Shown here: positions 17,558 to 25,222 of the stretch, one piece after another
Numbering within the stretch: the first letter of the stretch is position 1
How the letters are laid out: each line of letters starts with the position of its first letter
Program-made: the position numbers and the translations under genes
Notes under the pieces: generated by a model
The model's database searches: none
What the model saw: only the letters and a program-made list of their open reading frames with translations
What the model was told of the DNA's origin: nothing
Source: Lachnospiraceae bacterium UBA7205
GTDB taxonomy: Bacteria; Bacillota; Clostridia; Lachnospirales; Lachnospiraceae
Length of the DNA stretch: 32,201 bases
Direction of reading: 5' to 3'
Assembly: GCA_002490665.1 (NCBI GenBank)
Contig: DKUL01000005.1
Coordinates: 1-32,201 of the forward strand

Positions 17558-18889
17558 TCAAATCTTATACAGATACGACTCAATCTCCCAGTTTGTCACC
17601 TGGGAATCATACTCTTTCCACGCCGCAAGCTTGGATGCATAATACTGTTCAAACACCCGCTCACCAAGCAGCCTGCGCAGAAGCGGATCCTTGCGCATCT
17701 CCTCGCACGCCTCGTAAAGGTCCGTCGGAAGCTTCCTGATGCCGCGCCGGACAGCCTCATCCTCCGCCAAGGCATTGATGTTGTCACGCACCTCCGCCTC
17801 CGGCTCTATCTGGTTTCTGATGCCGTCAAGCCCGGCCATCAGGCACGCGGCAATCGCAAGGTAGGGATTCGCCGACGGGTCGGGGCTGCGCAGCTCAATC
17901 CGCGTGTGCTCGCCGCGGATATTCGGGACGCGAATCAGCGTGTTTGCCCCCAGCGTGCTCCACGCGATATACACAGGCGCCTCAAAGCCGGGACGGAGCC
18001 TTTTGTACGAGTTCACCAGCGGATTGGTGACCGCACAGATTCCCCTCACATGCTTCATAAGCCCTCCCATAAAATAATAGGCTTCCCTGCTTAAACCGTT
18101 CTTATCAGACGGGTCGTCAAAAATATTTTTCCCATCCTTGCGCAGCGACATATTGATGTGCATGCCGGAACCGCAAAATTCCATCCGCGGCTTCGGCATA
18201 AAGGTTCCATGCAGTCCGTGGTGTTTTGCGATTGTTTTCACGGCAAGCTTGAACGTCATGATGTTGTCAGCCGTCGTGAGCGCCTCATCGTAGCGGAAAT
18301 CGACCTCGTGCTGTGATGGCGCCTTCTCATGGTGGGATGCCTCCACCTCAAACCCCATGTCCTCAAGCGTCAGCACGATGTCGCGCCTGGCATTCTCGCC
18401 GTTGTCAAGCGGTCCCATGTCAAAAAAACCCGCCTGCTCGTTGGTGTTCGTCGTCGGCCGTCCGTTCTCATCCGCATTGAACAGGAAAAACTCGCACTCC
18501 GGCCCCACCTCAAAGGTATATCCCATGTCTGCCGCCTCCCGCAGGGCTTTCTTGAGAATATACCGGCAGTCGCTCTCAAACGGCGTGCGGTCGGCACGGT
18601 ACACGTCGCAGATGAAACGCGCCACCTTCCCCTGCTGCGGTCTCCACGGAAAAATCGTAAACGTGTCCATATCCGGGTACAAAAACATATCCGCGTTGTC
18701 TGTCGGAAGCATTCCCTTGACAAGGGAGCAGTCAAACATGCAGTCGTTATTGAGTGCCTTTTCAAGCTGGCTCGACGTGATTGCCACATTTTTAAAATTC
18801 CCCTCGATATCGGTGAACTGCATGCGGATAAATTCCACATCCTCATCCTCCACCATCCCAATGATGTCCTGCTTTGTATATTTTGCCAT
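17558..18889 (-). CDS. glnA: Glutamine synthetase type I
   Basis: About 443 residues from the ATG at 18889; a GTG three codons upstream (18898) is an alternative start. It makes glutamine from glutamate, ammonia and ATP and is the main entry of ammonia. Family motifs include FTDIEGNFKNV near the N-terminus, GMHINMSL in the ATP/metal region, NSYKRLRPGFEAP and RIELRSPDPSANPYLA at the active site. Length fits the GSI-alpha group of Bacillota. It is the first gene of a minus-strand series (glnA, ANTAR gene, manC, dapF, MBOAT-2, DHHW-2). Its promoter must lie in the ~120 bases shared with the divergent gene at 19009; I see no clear -35/-10 pair. Confidence 0.97.
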   Translation of the reverse strand: MAKYTKQDIIGMVEDEDVEFIRMQFTDIEGNFKNVAITSSQLEKALNNDCMFDCSLVKGMLPTDNADMFLYPDMDTFTIFPWRPQQGKVARFICDVYRADRTPFESDCRYILKKALREAADMGYTFEVGPECEFFLFNADENGRPTTNTNEQAGFFDMGPLDNGENARRDIVLTLEDMGFEVEASHHEKAPSQHEVDFRYDEALTTADNIMTFKLAVKTIAKHHGLHGTFMPKPRMEFCGSGMHINMSLRKDGKNIFDDPSDKNGLSREAYYFMGGLMKHVRGICAVTNPLVNSYKRLRPGFEAPVYIAWSTLGANTLIRVPNIRGEHTRIELRSPDPSANPYLAIAACLMAGLDGIRNQIEPEAEVRDNINALAEDEAVRRGIRKLPTDLYEACEEMRKDPLLRRLLGERVFEQYYASKLAAWKEYDSQVTNWEIESYLYKI

Positions 18890-19008
18890 AATCAGCACCG
18901 TTCCTTTCCTTCAAAATTACCTGATTTGATTTCTTTTTGCCAGCCAGACGCATAATCCCGTCATGCTCCTCATACCTTTATAAAAAGAATAAAAATGGAG
19001 TCGGTTAC

Positions 19009-19587
19009 ATGAGCTCTAACACCAAAATTGTTGTACTTCGCTCAAAGGAATTAGTCTATGCACTTGTGCTTCTGGTTGTGAGTGTACTTATAATAATGGT
19101 AGCAGTTTCACTTTTCATCCCTTCGAAGGACAGCACGGATGAAAAGTCCGCACAGCCCTCACCGGAAGTGTCTTCGGAAGTGTCATCGGAAGCCTCCCAG
19201 GGTGTCTCATCGGAAACCCCTGTTGATGTAAATGCCGGCGCCGGCGCGATATACACAACAGACACCTATGTACCCGGTATCTACTCAAGCACGCTGCAGC
19301 TCGGAAGCTCCACTGTGGAATTGCAGATTACCGTTGACAAGAACCACATCAATTCCATAAACATGACAAATATTGACGAATCCATTACTACCCTGTATCC
19401 GTTAATGCGTCCGACACTGTCCGAATTGTCCGCTGTCATCCTTGCCGAGCAGAGCATCGACAACATCAGCTACAATGACGAAAACCGCTATACCTCTATG
19501 CTCCTGATGCAGGCAATCACCCAGACATTAGACAAAGCGGTTGTGTCCGAGAACGAAGACAAACCGGAATCAGGCATCATATACTAA
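19009..19587 (+). CDS. Membrane-anchored protein with FMN-binding-like domain
   Basis: 192 residues from the ATG at 19009 (GGAG eight bases upstream). A membrane helix at residues ~16-38 is followed by a Ser/Glu-rich stalk (about 39-70) and an outer domain (YVPGIYSSTLQLGSSTVEL..., ITVDKNHINSINM..., AVILAEQSIDNIS). This outer part resembles the small FMN_bind domain found in Clostridia surface proteins, but the Ser/Thr that receives covalent FMN is not evident, so flavin binding is doubtful. The gene is divergent from glnA and ends at its own terminator. Function unknown. Confidence 0.75.
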   Translation: MSSNTKIVVLRSKELVYALVLLVVSVLIIMVAVSLFIPSKDSTDEKSAQPSPEVSSEVSSEASQGVSSETPVDVNAGAGAIYTTDTYVPGIYSSTLQLGSSTVELQITVDKNHINSINMTNIDESITTLYPLMRPTLSELSAVILAEQSIDNISYNDENRYTSMLLMQAITQTLDKAVVSENEDKPESGIIY

Positions 19588-19616
19588 ACGCCCAAAAGCA
19601 GTCCGGGGCGCGCGGC

Positions 19617-19651
19617 GAGTAGGGAAGAAGGCCATTCCCTACTCGTTTTTT
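19617..19651 (+). terminator. Terminator between convergent genes
   Basis: A perfect 10-bp stem (GAGTAGGGAA with TTCCCTACTC, loop GAAGGCCA) is followed by GTTTTTT on the plus strand. It ends the FMN-binding-like gene. The minus-strand direction has no T-run after the stem, so it should act mainly one way; it touches the end of hslO. Confidence 0.88.
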
Positions 19652-20531
19652 ACCTCGTACTGTGCGCAAGCATCCTGCGCAGATCCGCCATCTCGAAATT
19701 GTACACCTTATCGCAGAACTGGCACCTTACCTCAACCGGCCTGGCTTCCGCAATCATATCCTGTATGTCCTTTTTTCCGATGCTGATAATTGCGCGCTCG
19801 ACACGCTCGCGGCTGCAGTCACAATAATACTGTGCGGGAATCGTATCGTTGATTTCAAGTCCGAGATCCCCCAGCAAAATCGCAAGGAGCTGCTCCGGGG
19901 AATTTCCGTCATCCAGTATTTTTGTGACACTGTCCATCGTCTTGAGCTTTTCTTCCAGTGCGCCAATCGTCTCGTCATCGGCAAACGGCATCAGCTGAAT
20001 GATAAAGCCGCCTGCCCTTTTTACCGTGTTATCCTTTTCCATCAGTACGCCAAGCCCTACAGCCGATGGCACCTGCTCGGATGTCGCAAAATAGTACGTG
20101 AGGTCCTCCGCAATTTCACCGGTCTGCAGCTGTGTCTGTCCGACATACGGTTCTTTTAACCCCATGTCCTTTATCACGCTCAGTATGCCAGTCCCGACAG
20201 CCCCGCCGACATCAAGCTTTCCAATCGCATTGGGCGGCAGCATTACCTGTGGTTCCAGCGCCGTCCCCCGTACATTTGCTTTTGCATCTGCCGTCACCGC
20301 AAGGCCTCGTACCGGTCCATCGCAGTGTATCTGTAACGTAAGGACATCCTTCTCTCCTTTCAGCATACTTCCCATCATTGCCCCCGCCGTGAGCAGCCTT
20401 CCCAGAGCCGCCGTAATCACCGGACTCAAATCATGTATCGCCCTCGCCCGCTCCACAAGCGCCCTCGACGTCACTGCAAAGGCGCGTATCTGCGCATTTG
20501 CCGCTGTCGCTCTTACAATATAATCTTCCAT
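19650..20531 (-). CDS. hslO: Redox-regulated chaperone Hsp33
   Basis: 293 residues from the ATG at 20531. Hsp33 is a cytoplasmic holdase that becomes active when oxidation releases zinc from four cysteines. These are present at the C-terminus as CDC, 30 residues, then CQFC, the classic CXC-X(27-32)-CXXC switch. The core motifs (TAALGRLLTAG, GPVRGLAVTADA) are intact and length is normal. The start was chosen at MEDYIVRATA behind GGGGG; a longer reading would overlap the methyltransferase gene. It is the last gene of the hisC-DUF368-methyltransferase-hslO operon, 10 bases after its neighbour. Confidence 0.96.
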   Translation of the reverse strand: MEDYIVRATAANAQIRAFAVTSRALVERARAIHDLSPVITAALGRLLTAGAMMGSMLKGEKDVLTLQIHCDGPVRGLAVTADAKANVRGTALEPQVMLPPNAIGKLDVGGAVGTGILSVIKDMGLKEPYVGQTQLQTGEIAEDLTYYFATSEQVPSAVGLGVLMEKDNTVKRAGGFIIQLMPFADDETIGALEEKLKTMDSVTKILDDGNSPEQLLAILLGDLGLEINDTIPAQYYCDCSRERVERAIISIGKKDIQDMIAEARPVEVRCQFCDKVYNFEMADLRRMLAHSTR

Positions 20532-20541
20532 ATGTCCCCCA

Positions 20542-21324
20542 TTATTCCTCAATCCGTTTCGCTACTTCCTGCGCCACACAGTAAATGCGTTCGCTCTGCG
20601 CCGTCACACTGCCCAGCGTGTCCGCATCGTAAGCCTTGCAGAATTTAAGTCCGGCACCCTCTATCAGGCGCATCATTTCTTCCAGTGTATATCCCCTCTG
20701 GATATGAACCTCCTCAAACCGGGCGTACAACTCCCTTCCGGCGGCAGCTGCCTCCAAATCGCGCACATACACTGTCAGGTCATACTCATTCAGCCCGCTC
20801 TCCGCGTCAAAAAAATTTTCCCAGATAAAACTACAGTCTTCCCTGTTCTCCGCTATGACATCATCCCCGATAACCGTCTCATATTTGTATCTGGTATTAA
20901 AATCAAAGATAAAAATCCCCCCGGGGTCAAGGTAATTATTGACAAGCCGGAAACATGCATCCAGGTCGGCATCCTCCAGAAGATAATTCAGGCTGTCACA
21001 CACACTCACGACAGCCCGCACGGTGCCGTAAAGCTCAAAGCTGCGCATATCCTGGTTCAGGTAAAGGATATCCCGCCCCGACTGCTCCTTCTTTGTGCAG
21101 GCAATGTTGAGCATCTCGTCCGAACAGTCCACGCCAATCATGTCATAGCCCTTCGCCGCAAGAAGCTCTGTCAGGCTCCCCGTGCCGCATCCAAGTTCCA
21201 GGACAAGCCCGTCACGGATGCCAAAATTTTCCATTTCCCTTGTGACATTTTCACACCACTGCCCATAGGGTGTCTCGTCCATTAGCTGGTCATACACCCC
21301 CGCAAAACCAGTATACGCCTCCAT
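20542..21324 (-). CDS. Class I SAM-dependent methyltransferase
   Basis: 260 residues from the ATG at 21324, which has GGAGG five bases upstream. The SAM-binding motif I is VLELGCGTGSLTELL, followed by the acidic motif II YDMIGVDCSDEML and QDMRSFEL. The N-terminus GFAGVYDQLMDETPYGQW is typical of a group of Bacillota methyltransferases often found next to hslO or other housekeeping genes. The substrate is unknown. It lies between the DUF368 gene (28-base gap) and hslO (10-base gap) in one operon. Confidence 0.88.
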   Translation of the reverse strand: MEAYTGFAGVYDQLMDETPYGQWCENVTREMENFGIRDGLVLELGCGTGSLTELLAAKGYDMIGVDCSDEMLNIACTKKEQSGRDILYLNQDMRSFELYGTVRAVVSVCDSLNYLLEDADLDACFRLVNNYLDPGGIFIFDFNTRYKYETVIGDDVIAENREDCSFIWENFFDAESGLNEYDLTVYVRDLEAAAAGRELYARFEEVHIQRGYTLEEMMRLIEGAGLKFCKAYDADTLGSVTAQSERIYCVAQEVAKRIEE

Positions 21325-21352
21325 CAGAACCTCCACTAAGATATGATATGCA

Positions 21353-22210
21353 TTATGCCCCAAGCTTTAGCGAAATAAAGAACCCGGCGACAAGCAGCAC
21401 AACTCCCGTAACAATTTCAATGACACCCACTGTCCCGATTTCCATCATAATCAGTATCGCAATCGGTGACGCCACAATCAGCCCGATAATCGCCCAGTAT
21501 GTCACCAGCGGAAACTTCTTTAGCATGAACTCAATGAGCTTTGCCACTGCAACGACACCGACAACCACGCCAATGCCAAATGGCACAAGCACCACAAAGG
21601 TATCAAGCATTGCCGGAATGTCAAAGTCCTTCAGTGCATTGATGAATGCATTAATCGTGTCAATTATCGTATTGTAGTATCCCAGTATCATCATAATCAT
21701 GGAGCCGCTCACGCCCGGAATTACCATCGTCGCCGCCGCAATGATGCCGACGCCGAACAGCTTTATCACATTGACCACGCTAAATGAAATGTCCGCACTC
21801 GCTCCGCCGCCTTCCCCGACAAACGCAAATCCCACCACGGTCACAAAAAGCAGGAGAAACGCGATAATCTGCGGAAGCCGGATGCTGTTTCCCTTTACTT
21901 TCCCATATATGACAGGAATCCCGCCAAGAATCAGTCCGATAAAAAACAAGTTCGTCTGCAGCGGAAACTTCGGGAATAAAACCTCCGAAAAAATCTTTGC
22001 AAAAATTGCAATGGACAAAAGCATCCCAATTGCAATCGGCACCAGCAGCGCAACCGCCTCCTTCATGCGCTTGACAAAATGTGTCAGCACCAGAATCAGC
22101 TTGTCATAAATGCCCATGGAAACCATCATGGTTCCCCCGCTCACGCCCGGAATCACGTTTGCGATGCCGATAACCATACCTCTTAAAATGTTCAATACTG
22201 CCTCTTTCAT
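21353..22210 (-). CDS. DUF368 / PopT-type polyprenyl-phosphate translocase
   Basis: 285 residues, nearly all hydrophobic, with about eight membrane segments. Two related signature loops show an internal duplication: NVIPGVSGGTMMVSMG near the N-terminus and MVIPGVSGSMIMMILG near the middle, as expected for DUF368. Work on Vibrio and Staphylococcus (PopT) showed that DUF368 proteins return undecaprenyl phosphate to the inner face of the membrane for reuse in cell-wall and polysaccharide synthesis. That role would serve the surface-glycan genes in this window. The start at 22210 has only a weak AGAAGGGG site 14 bases away. Confidence 0.9.
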   Translation of the reverse strand: MKEAVLNILRGMVIGIANVIPGVSGGTMMVSMGIYDKLILVLTHFVKRMKEAVALLVPIAIGMLLSIAIFAKIFSEVLFPKFPLQTNLFFIGLILGGIPVIYGKVKGNSIRLPQIIAFLLLFVTVVGFAFVGEGGGASADISFSVVNVIKLFGVGIIAAATMVIPGVSGSMIMMILGYYNTIIDTINAFINALKDFDIPAMLDTFVVLVPFGIGVVVGVVAVAKLIEFMLKKFPLVTYWAIIGLIVASPIAILIMMEIGTVGVIEIVTGVVLLVAGFFISLKLGA

Positions 22211-22236
22211 ATTCTAACTCTGTTACCCCTTCTTTT

Positions 22237-23292
22237 TTATTTTTTTAAGTAATCCCCAAGGAACGCAATCACCCTGTCCATCTCCTCATCCGTGCCGATG
22301 GAGATGCGCATCCAGTCGGATATCCGCGGTTTGTCCCAGAACCTGACATAAATCTTTTCTGCCCTGAGCGCCTCAAAGATTTCCCGCGCCGGAATCGTCC
22401 TGTGTGAGGCAAACAGAAAGTTTGTCCTTGCATCCGTGCAGACAAATCCGAGTTTTTCCAGTTCTCCCCTGACACGTTCCCTTGTCGCCACAACTTTTGC
22501 CACCGTATCCTGAAAATACGTCTCGTCCGCCACCGAAGCCGCACCCGCCGCGATGGACACGCCGCTCATGGTGTAGGAGTTAACCGAATTTTTTACATCA
22601 TTCAGGTATCCTATTATCTTCTCATTCCCCATCGCATAGCCGATGCGCATGCCAGCCATGGAGCGCGACTTGGAAAATGTCTGCACGACAAGAAGATTGT
22701 CATACTTCTCTATCAAGGGCACACAGCTCTCTCCGCCAAAATCCACATATGCCTCGTCAATAATCACCACCGAATCCGGATTGGCACGGATAATTTCCTC
22801 CAGCCCGGACTGCGGCACTGCCACACCCGTCGGCGCATTGGGATTCGCTATGACAATCCCGCCGTTTTCCCGAAAATAATCTTCTTTCCGGATGCAGAAA
22901 TTGTCATCGAGCGGCTGGCGCTGATACGGAATCCCATACAGGTCTGCCCACACGTCATAAAACGAATATGTGATATCCGGAAACAGAACCGGTTTTCCCG
23001 AATGGAAAAACGTCAGGAAAGACATCGCAAGCACATCGTCCGAACCCACGCCGACAAACACCTGCCTGTCCGAAAGACCGTGACGCCTTGCAAGCGCATG
23101 TACCAGCAGGGAGGCATCCGTATCCGGATATTTGCGCAGCTTGTCACAGTCAAAACCGTGAATCGCTGCCGCAACGCCCGGCGCCGGAGGATACGGGCAC
23201 TCATTTGTATTCAGCTTTATCACATCCTGTTCCTTGGGCTGTTCCCCTGCCACATAGGGCACCACTTTCCGCACATTGTCTTCCCAGTTCAT
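22237..23292 (-). CDS. hisC: Histidinol-phosphate aminotransferase
   Basis: 351 residues, with AAAAGGAG before the ATG at 23292. This PLP enzyme of the class I/II aminotransferase fold transaminates imidazole-acetol phosphate in histidine synthesis. Typical HisC features are KLNTNECPYPP at the N-terminus, NPNAPTG, the Asp/Tyr pair in DEAYVDF, and the PLP-binding Lys208 in TFSKSRSMAGMRIGY. It is the first gene of the operon with DUF368, methyltransferase and hslO and is separated from any other his gene here. It could therefore also serve aromatic amino acids, as some HisC proteins do. Confidence 0.92.
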   Translation of the reverse strand: MNWEDNVRKVVPYVAGEQPKEQDVIKLNTNECPYPPAPGVAAAIHGFDCDKLRKYPDTDASLLVHALARRHGLSDRQVFVGVGSDDVLAMSFLTFFHSGKPVLFPDITYSFYDVWADLYGIPYQRQPLDDNFCIRKEDYFRENGGIVIANPNAPTGVAVPQSGLEEIIRANPDSVVIIDEAYVDFGGESCVPLIEKYDNLLVVQTFSKSRSMAGMRIGYAMGNEKIIGYLNDVKNSVNSYTMSGVSIAAGAASVADETYFQDTVAKVVATRERVRGELEKLGFVCTDARTNFLFASHRTIPAREIFEALRAEKIYVRFWDKPRISDWMRISIGTDEEMDRVIAFLGDYLKK

Positions 23293-23326
23293 AGTATACT
23301 CCTTTTCCGTTTTTTCTTATTTTAAC

Positions 23327-23355
23327 ATCATAACAAAATTTGGAAGTTTATGCAA
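23327..23355 (-). promoter_or_regulatory. Sigma-A-type promoter for the hisC operon
   Basis: On the minus strand TTGCAT (23350-23355), a 17-base spacer and TATGAT (23327-23332) form a good vegetative promoter 35 bases upstream of the hisC start. Confidence 0.75.
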
Positions 23356-23361
23356 TGTCTG

Positions 23362-23390
23362 TTGACTCCAAAAGAATTTCATTCTACTAT
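23362..23390 (+). promoter_or_regulatory. Sigma-A-type promoter for the DUF6020-like gene
   Basis: TTGACT (23362-23367), a 17-base spacer and TACTAT (23385-23390) precede the gene at 23450. Its -35 box lies six bases from that of the opposing hisC promoter. Confidence 0.78.
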
Positions 23391-23449
23391 TAAAATATAG
23401 TATATTTTTCCATCAGAATGAAATGCTTATACTAGAGTGGAGGTTCAAT

Positions 23450-25222
23450 ATGTATCATCTCAAAATTTTTATGGAAAGTTTTTTGTCGCTTTTTGCCATA
23501 ATGCGCCTTGCCGGCATGTCGACAAAAAACCCGGTTTCAGTCATTGCTTTCTTAATCATCCTGTATATCCTTGTGCAGCTTCACAGTGACAAGGTGGAAG
23601 GCCATGTCGCCCCCGGTGACATGACACTTGCCACAATATTAAGCGTCCTGTTTACGATTTTCACCCTGTCAGCGCGCTATCCCGTCATCCTTGGCGGCAT
23701 GACCAGCACGCTTTTTTGCGCGGGCATCCTCCTGCTTACCGGTGTGGGACTTCTCATTACGTACTATTATTTAATCATATGGTTTCTGCAGAGTGCATCT
23801 ACGCTGAAGGTTACCGGAAACGGCTACTCCTATGCATGGATTCCATGGCTGGCTGCGCTGATTTGCCTGATATGCTGGCTGCCTTATTTTTTGTACGAAT
23901 ACCCGGGTGTCATGACGCCTGACAGTATCAACCAGTACGCACAGGTCATCGGAGCCTACGACCTCAGCAACCATCATTCTGTCATCCACACCGCACTGAT
24001 TGGCATATTTTACAACATGGGCATTGCCATTTCAGGCAGTGCGCACACAGGGATTGCGCTGTACACCGCCGCACAGATGCTCTTCATGGCGCTTACCGCC
24101 GGATATGTTGTCCGCACCCTGCAAAAAGCAAATGCCGCCATGCCGGTATTGGTCGTCACCATCTGCTTCTATGCACTGGTTCCCTACAATGGGGCTTATG
24201 CAGTCACCATCTGGAAGGACATTCCGTTTGCCGGCTGTATGACACTGTTTGCCGCCGCGCTGGTGCGCTTCCTGCTGCGCGGCAGCTTTGCCGCCTCCAC
24301 CGACAGCATTCCGAAATTAAGGGTCAGCGAATATTTCACGCTGATTATTCCATATGTGCTGTCCGGCACACTCCTGTGCCTGTTCCGCACAAACGGATGG
24401 TACGCGTTTGCCGTGTCCGTCCCCTTTATCGTGGCTGCATACCGAAAATGGTTCAAGGTCATGCTTCCAGTGCACCTGGTCATCATACTGCTGGTGCTTT
24501 TTGTCAGGTACCCTGTCATGCATGTATATGAAATCCCACAGGCAGACTTTGTCGAGTCGCTCTCCATCCCCGTGCAGCAGATTGCACGCGTCATCGTAAA
24601 TGGCGAATCCCTTTCAGAGAAGGAGGCTGCCTTTGTCGGGCAGATTATGGATTTGCAGCAGGTTTCGGCCGCATACCAGCCAGATGTCTCGGACAATATC
24701 AAGAACCTGATAAGAAAGACCGGAAACGAATACCTTGAAGCCAACAAGGGTGAATTTATGAAGCAGTGGTTTTCCATTGGCATCCGGCACCCAAAGGCAT
24801 ATTTCGACGCGTATGTCGACCAGACAAACGGTTACTGGTATCCCGATGTAAGCTATTCGGTCGGGCTTGCCGACGGCATCTATCCCAACACGTTCGGTCT
24901 GACATGGCAGCCGCTTATCCGGGGAAACGCCATTGCAAAAATAAAGGAAATCATCTTCAAGCTTCCTGAGATGATTCCCCTGTATGGGCTGCTGTGGAGC
25001 ATGGGATTTATTTTCTGGCTGGTACTGCTTGCCGCGGCGCTCTGCCTGCGCATGGGCAGACCCGCAAACGCGCTGGTCTGCCTGCCCTTTATCCTGCTAA
25101 TCGCCACATTGTGCATCGCCACGCCTGTCGCCACGGAATTCCGGTATGCATATGCCGCATTCTATGCCCTGCCGCTGCTTGTCCTGTCACCCTTTTTGCA
25201 TGCGGACAGGCTCAATAGATAA
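23450..25222 (+). CDS. Large polytopic membrane protein, DUF6020-like (possible GT-C glycosyltransferase)
   Basis: 590 residues from the ATG at 23450, chosen because GGAGG lies six bases upstream. About 12 or more membrane helices are visible. An outer loop after helix 4-5 reads EYPGVMTPDSINQY... and is followed by NHHSVIHT around residue 172. An acidic residue in the first large outer loop and a nearby His motif recall the GT-C fold of lipid-linked glycosyltransferases, and the pattern matches DUF6020-type proteins of Lachnospiraceae. The long loop at ~360-480 is probably extracellular. Glycosyl transfer to a surface polymer or lipid is an inference. The gene runs tail to tail into the next gene with an 11-base overlap. 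Confidence 0.72.
   Translation: MYHLKIFMESFLSLFAIMRLAGMSTKNPVSVIAFLIILYILVQLHSDKVEGHVAPGDMTLATILSVLFTIFTLSARYPVILGGMTSTLFCAGILLLTGVGLLITYYYLIIWFLQSASTLKVTGNGYSYAWIPWLAALICLICWLPYFLYEYPGVMTPDSINQYAQVIGAYDLSNHHSVIHTALIGIFYNMGIAISGSAHTGIALYTAAQMLFMALTAGYVVRTLQKANAAMPVLVVTICFYALVPYNGAYAVTIWKDIPFAGCMTLFAAALVRFLLRGSFAASTDSIPKLRVSEYFTLIIPYVLSGTLLCLFRTNGWYAFAVSVPFIVAAYRKWFKVMLPVHLVIILLVLFVRYPVMHVYEIPQADFVESLSIPVQQIARVIVNGESLSEKEAAFVGQIMDLQQVSAAYQPDVSDNIKNLIRKTGNEYLEANKGEFMKQWFSIGIRHPKAYFDAYVDQTNGYWYPDVSYSVGLADGIYPNTFGLTWQPLIRGNAIAKIKEIIFKLPEMIPLYGLLWSMGFIFWLVLLAAALCLRMGRPANALVCLPFILLIATLCIATPVATEFRYAYAAFYALPLLVLSPFLHADRLNR

Noticed and set aside
18890..19008. ANTAR-target twin-hairpin leader before glnA
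   Set aside because: I searched by eye for two stems with six-base loops followed by a terminator and did not find a convincing pair in this gap.
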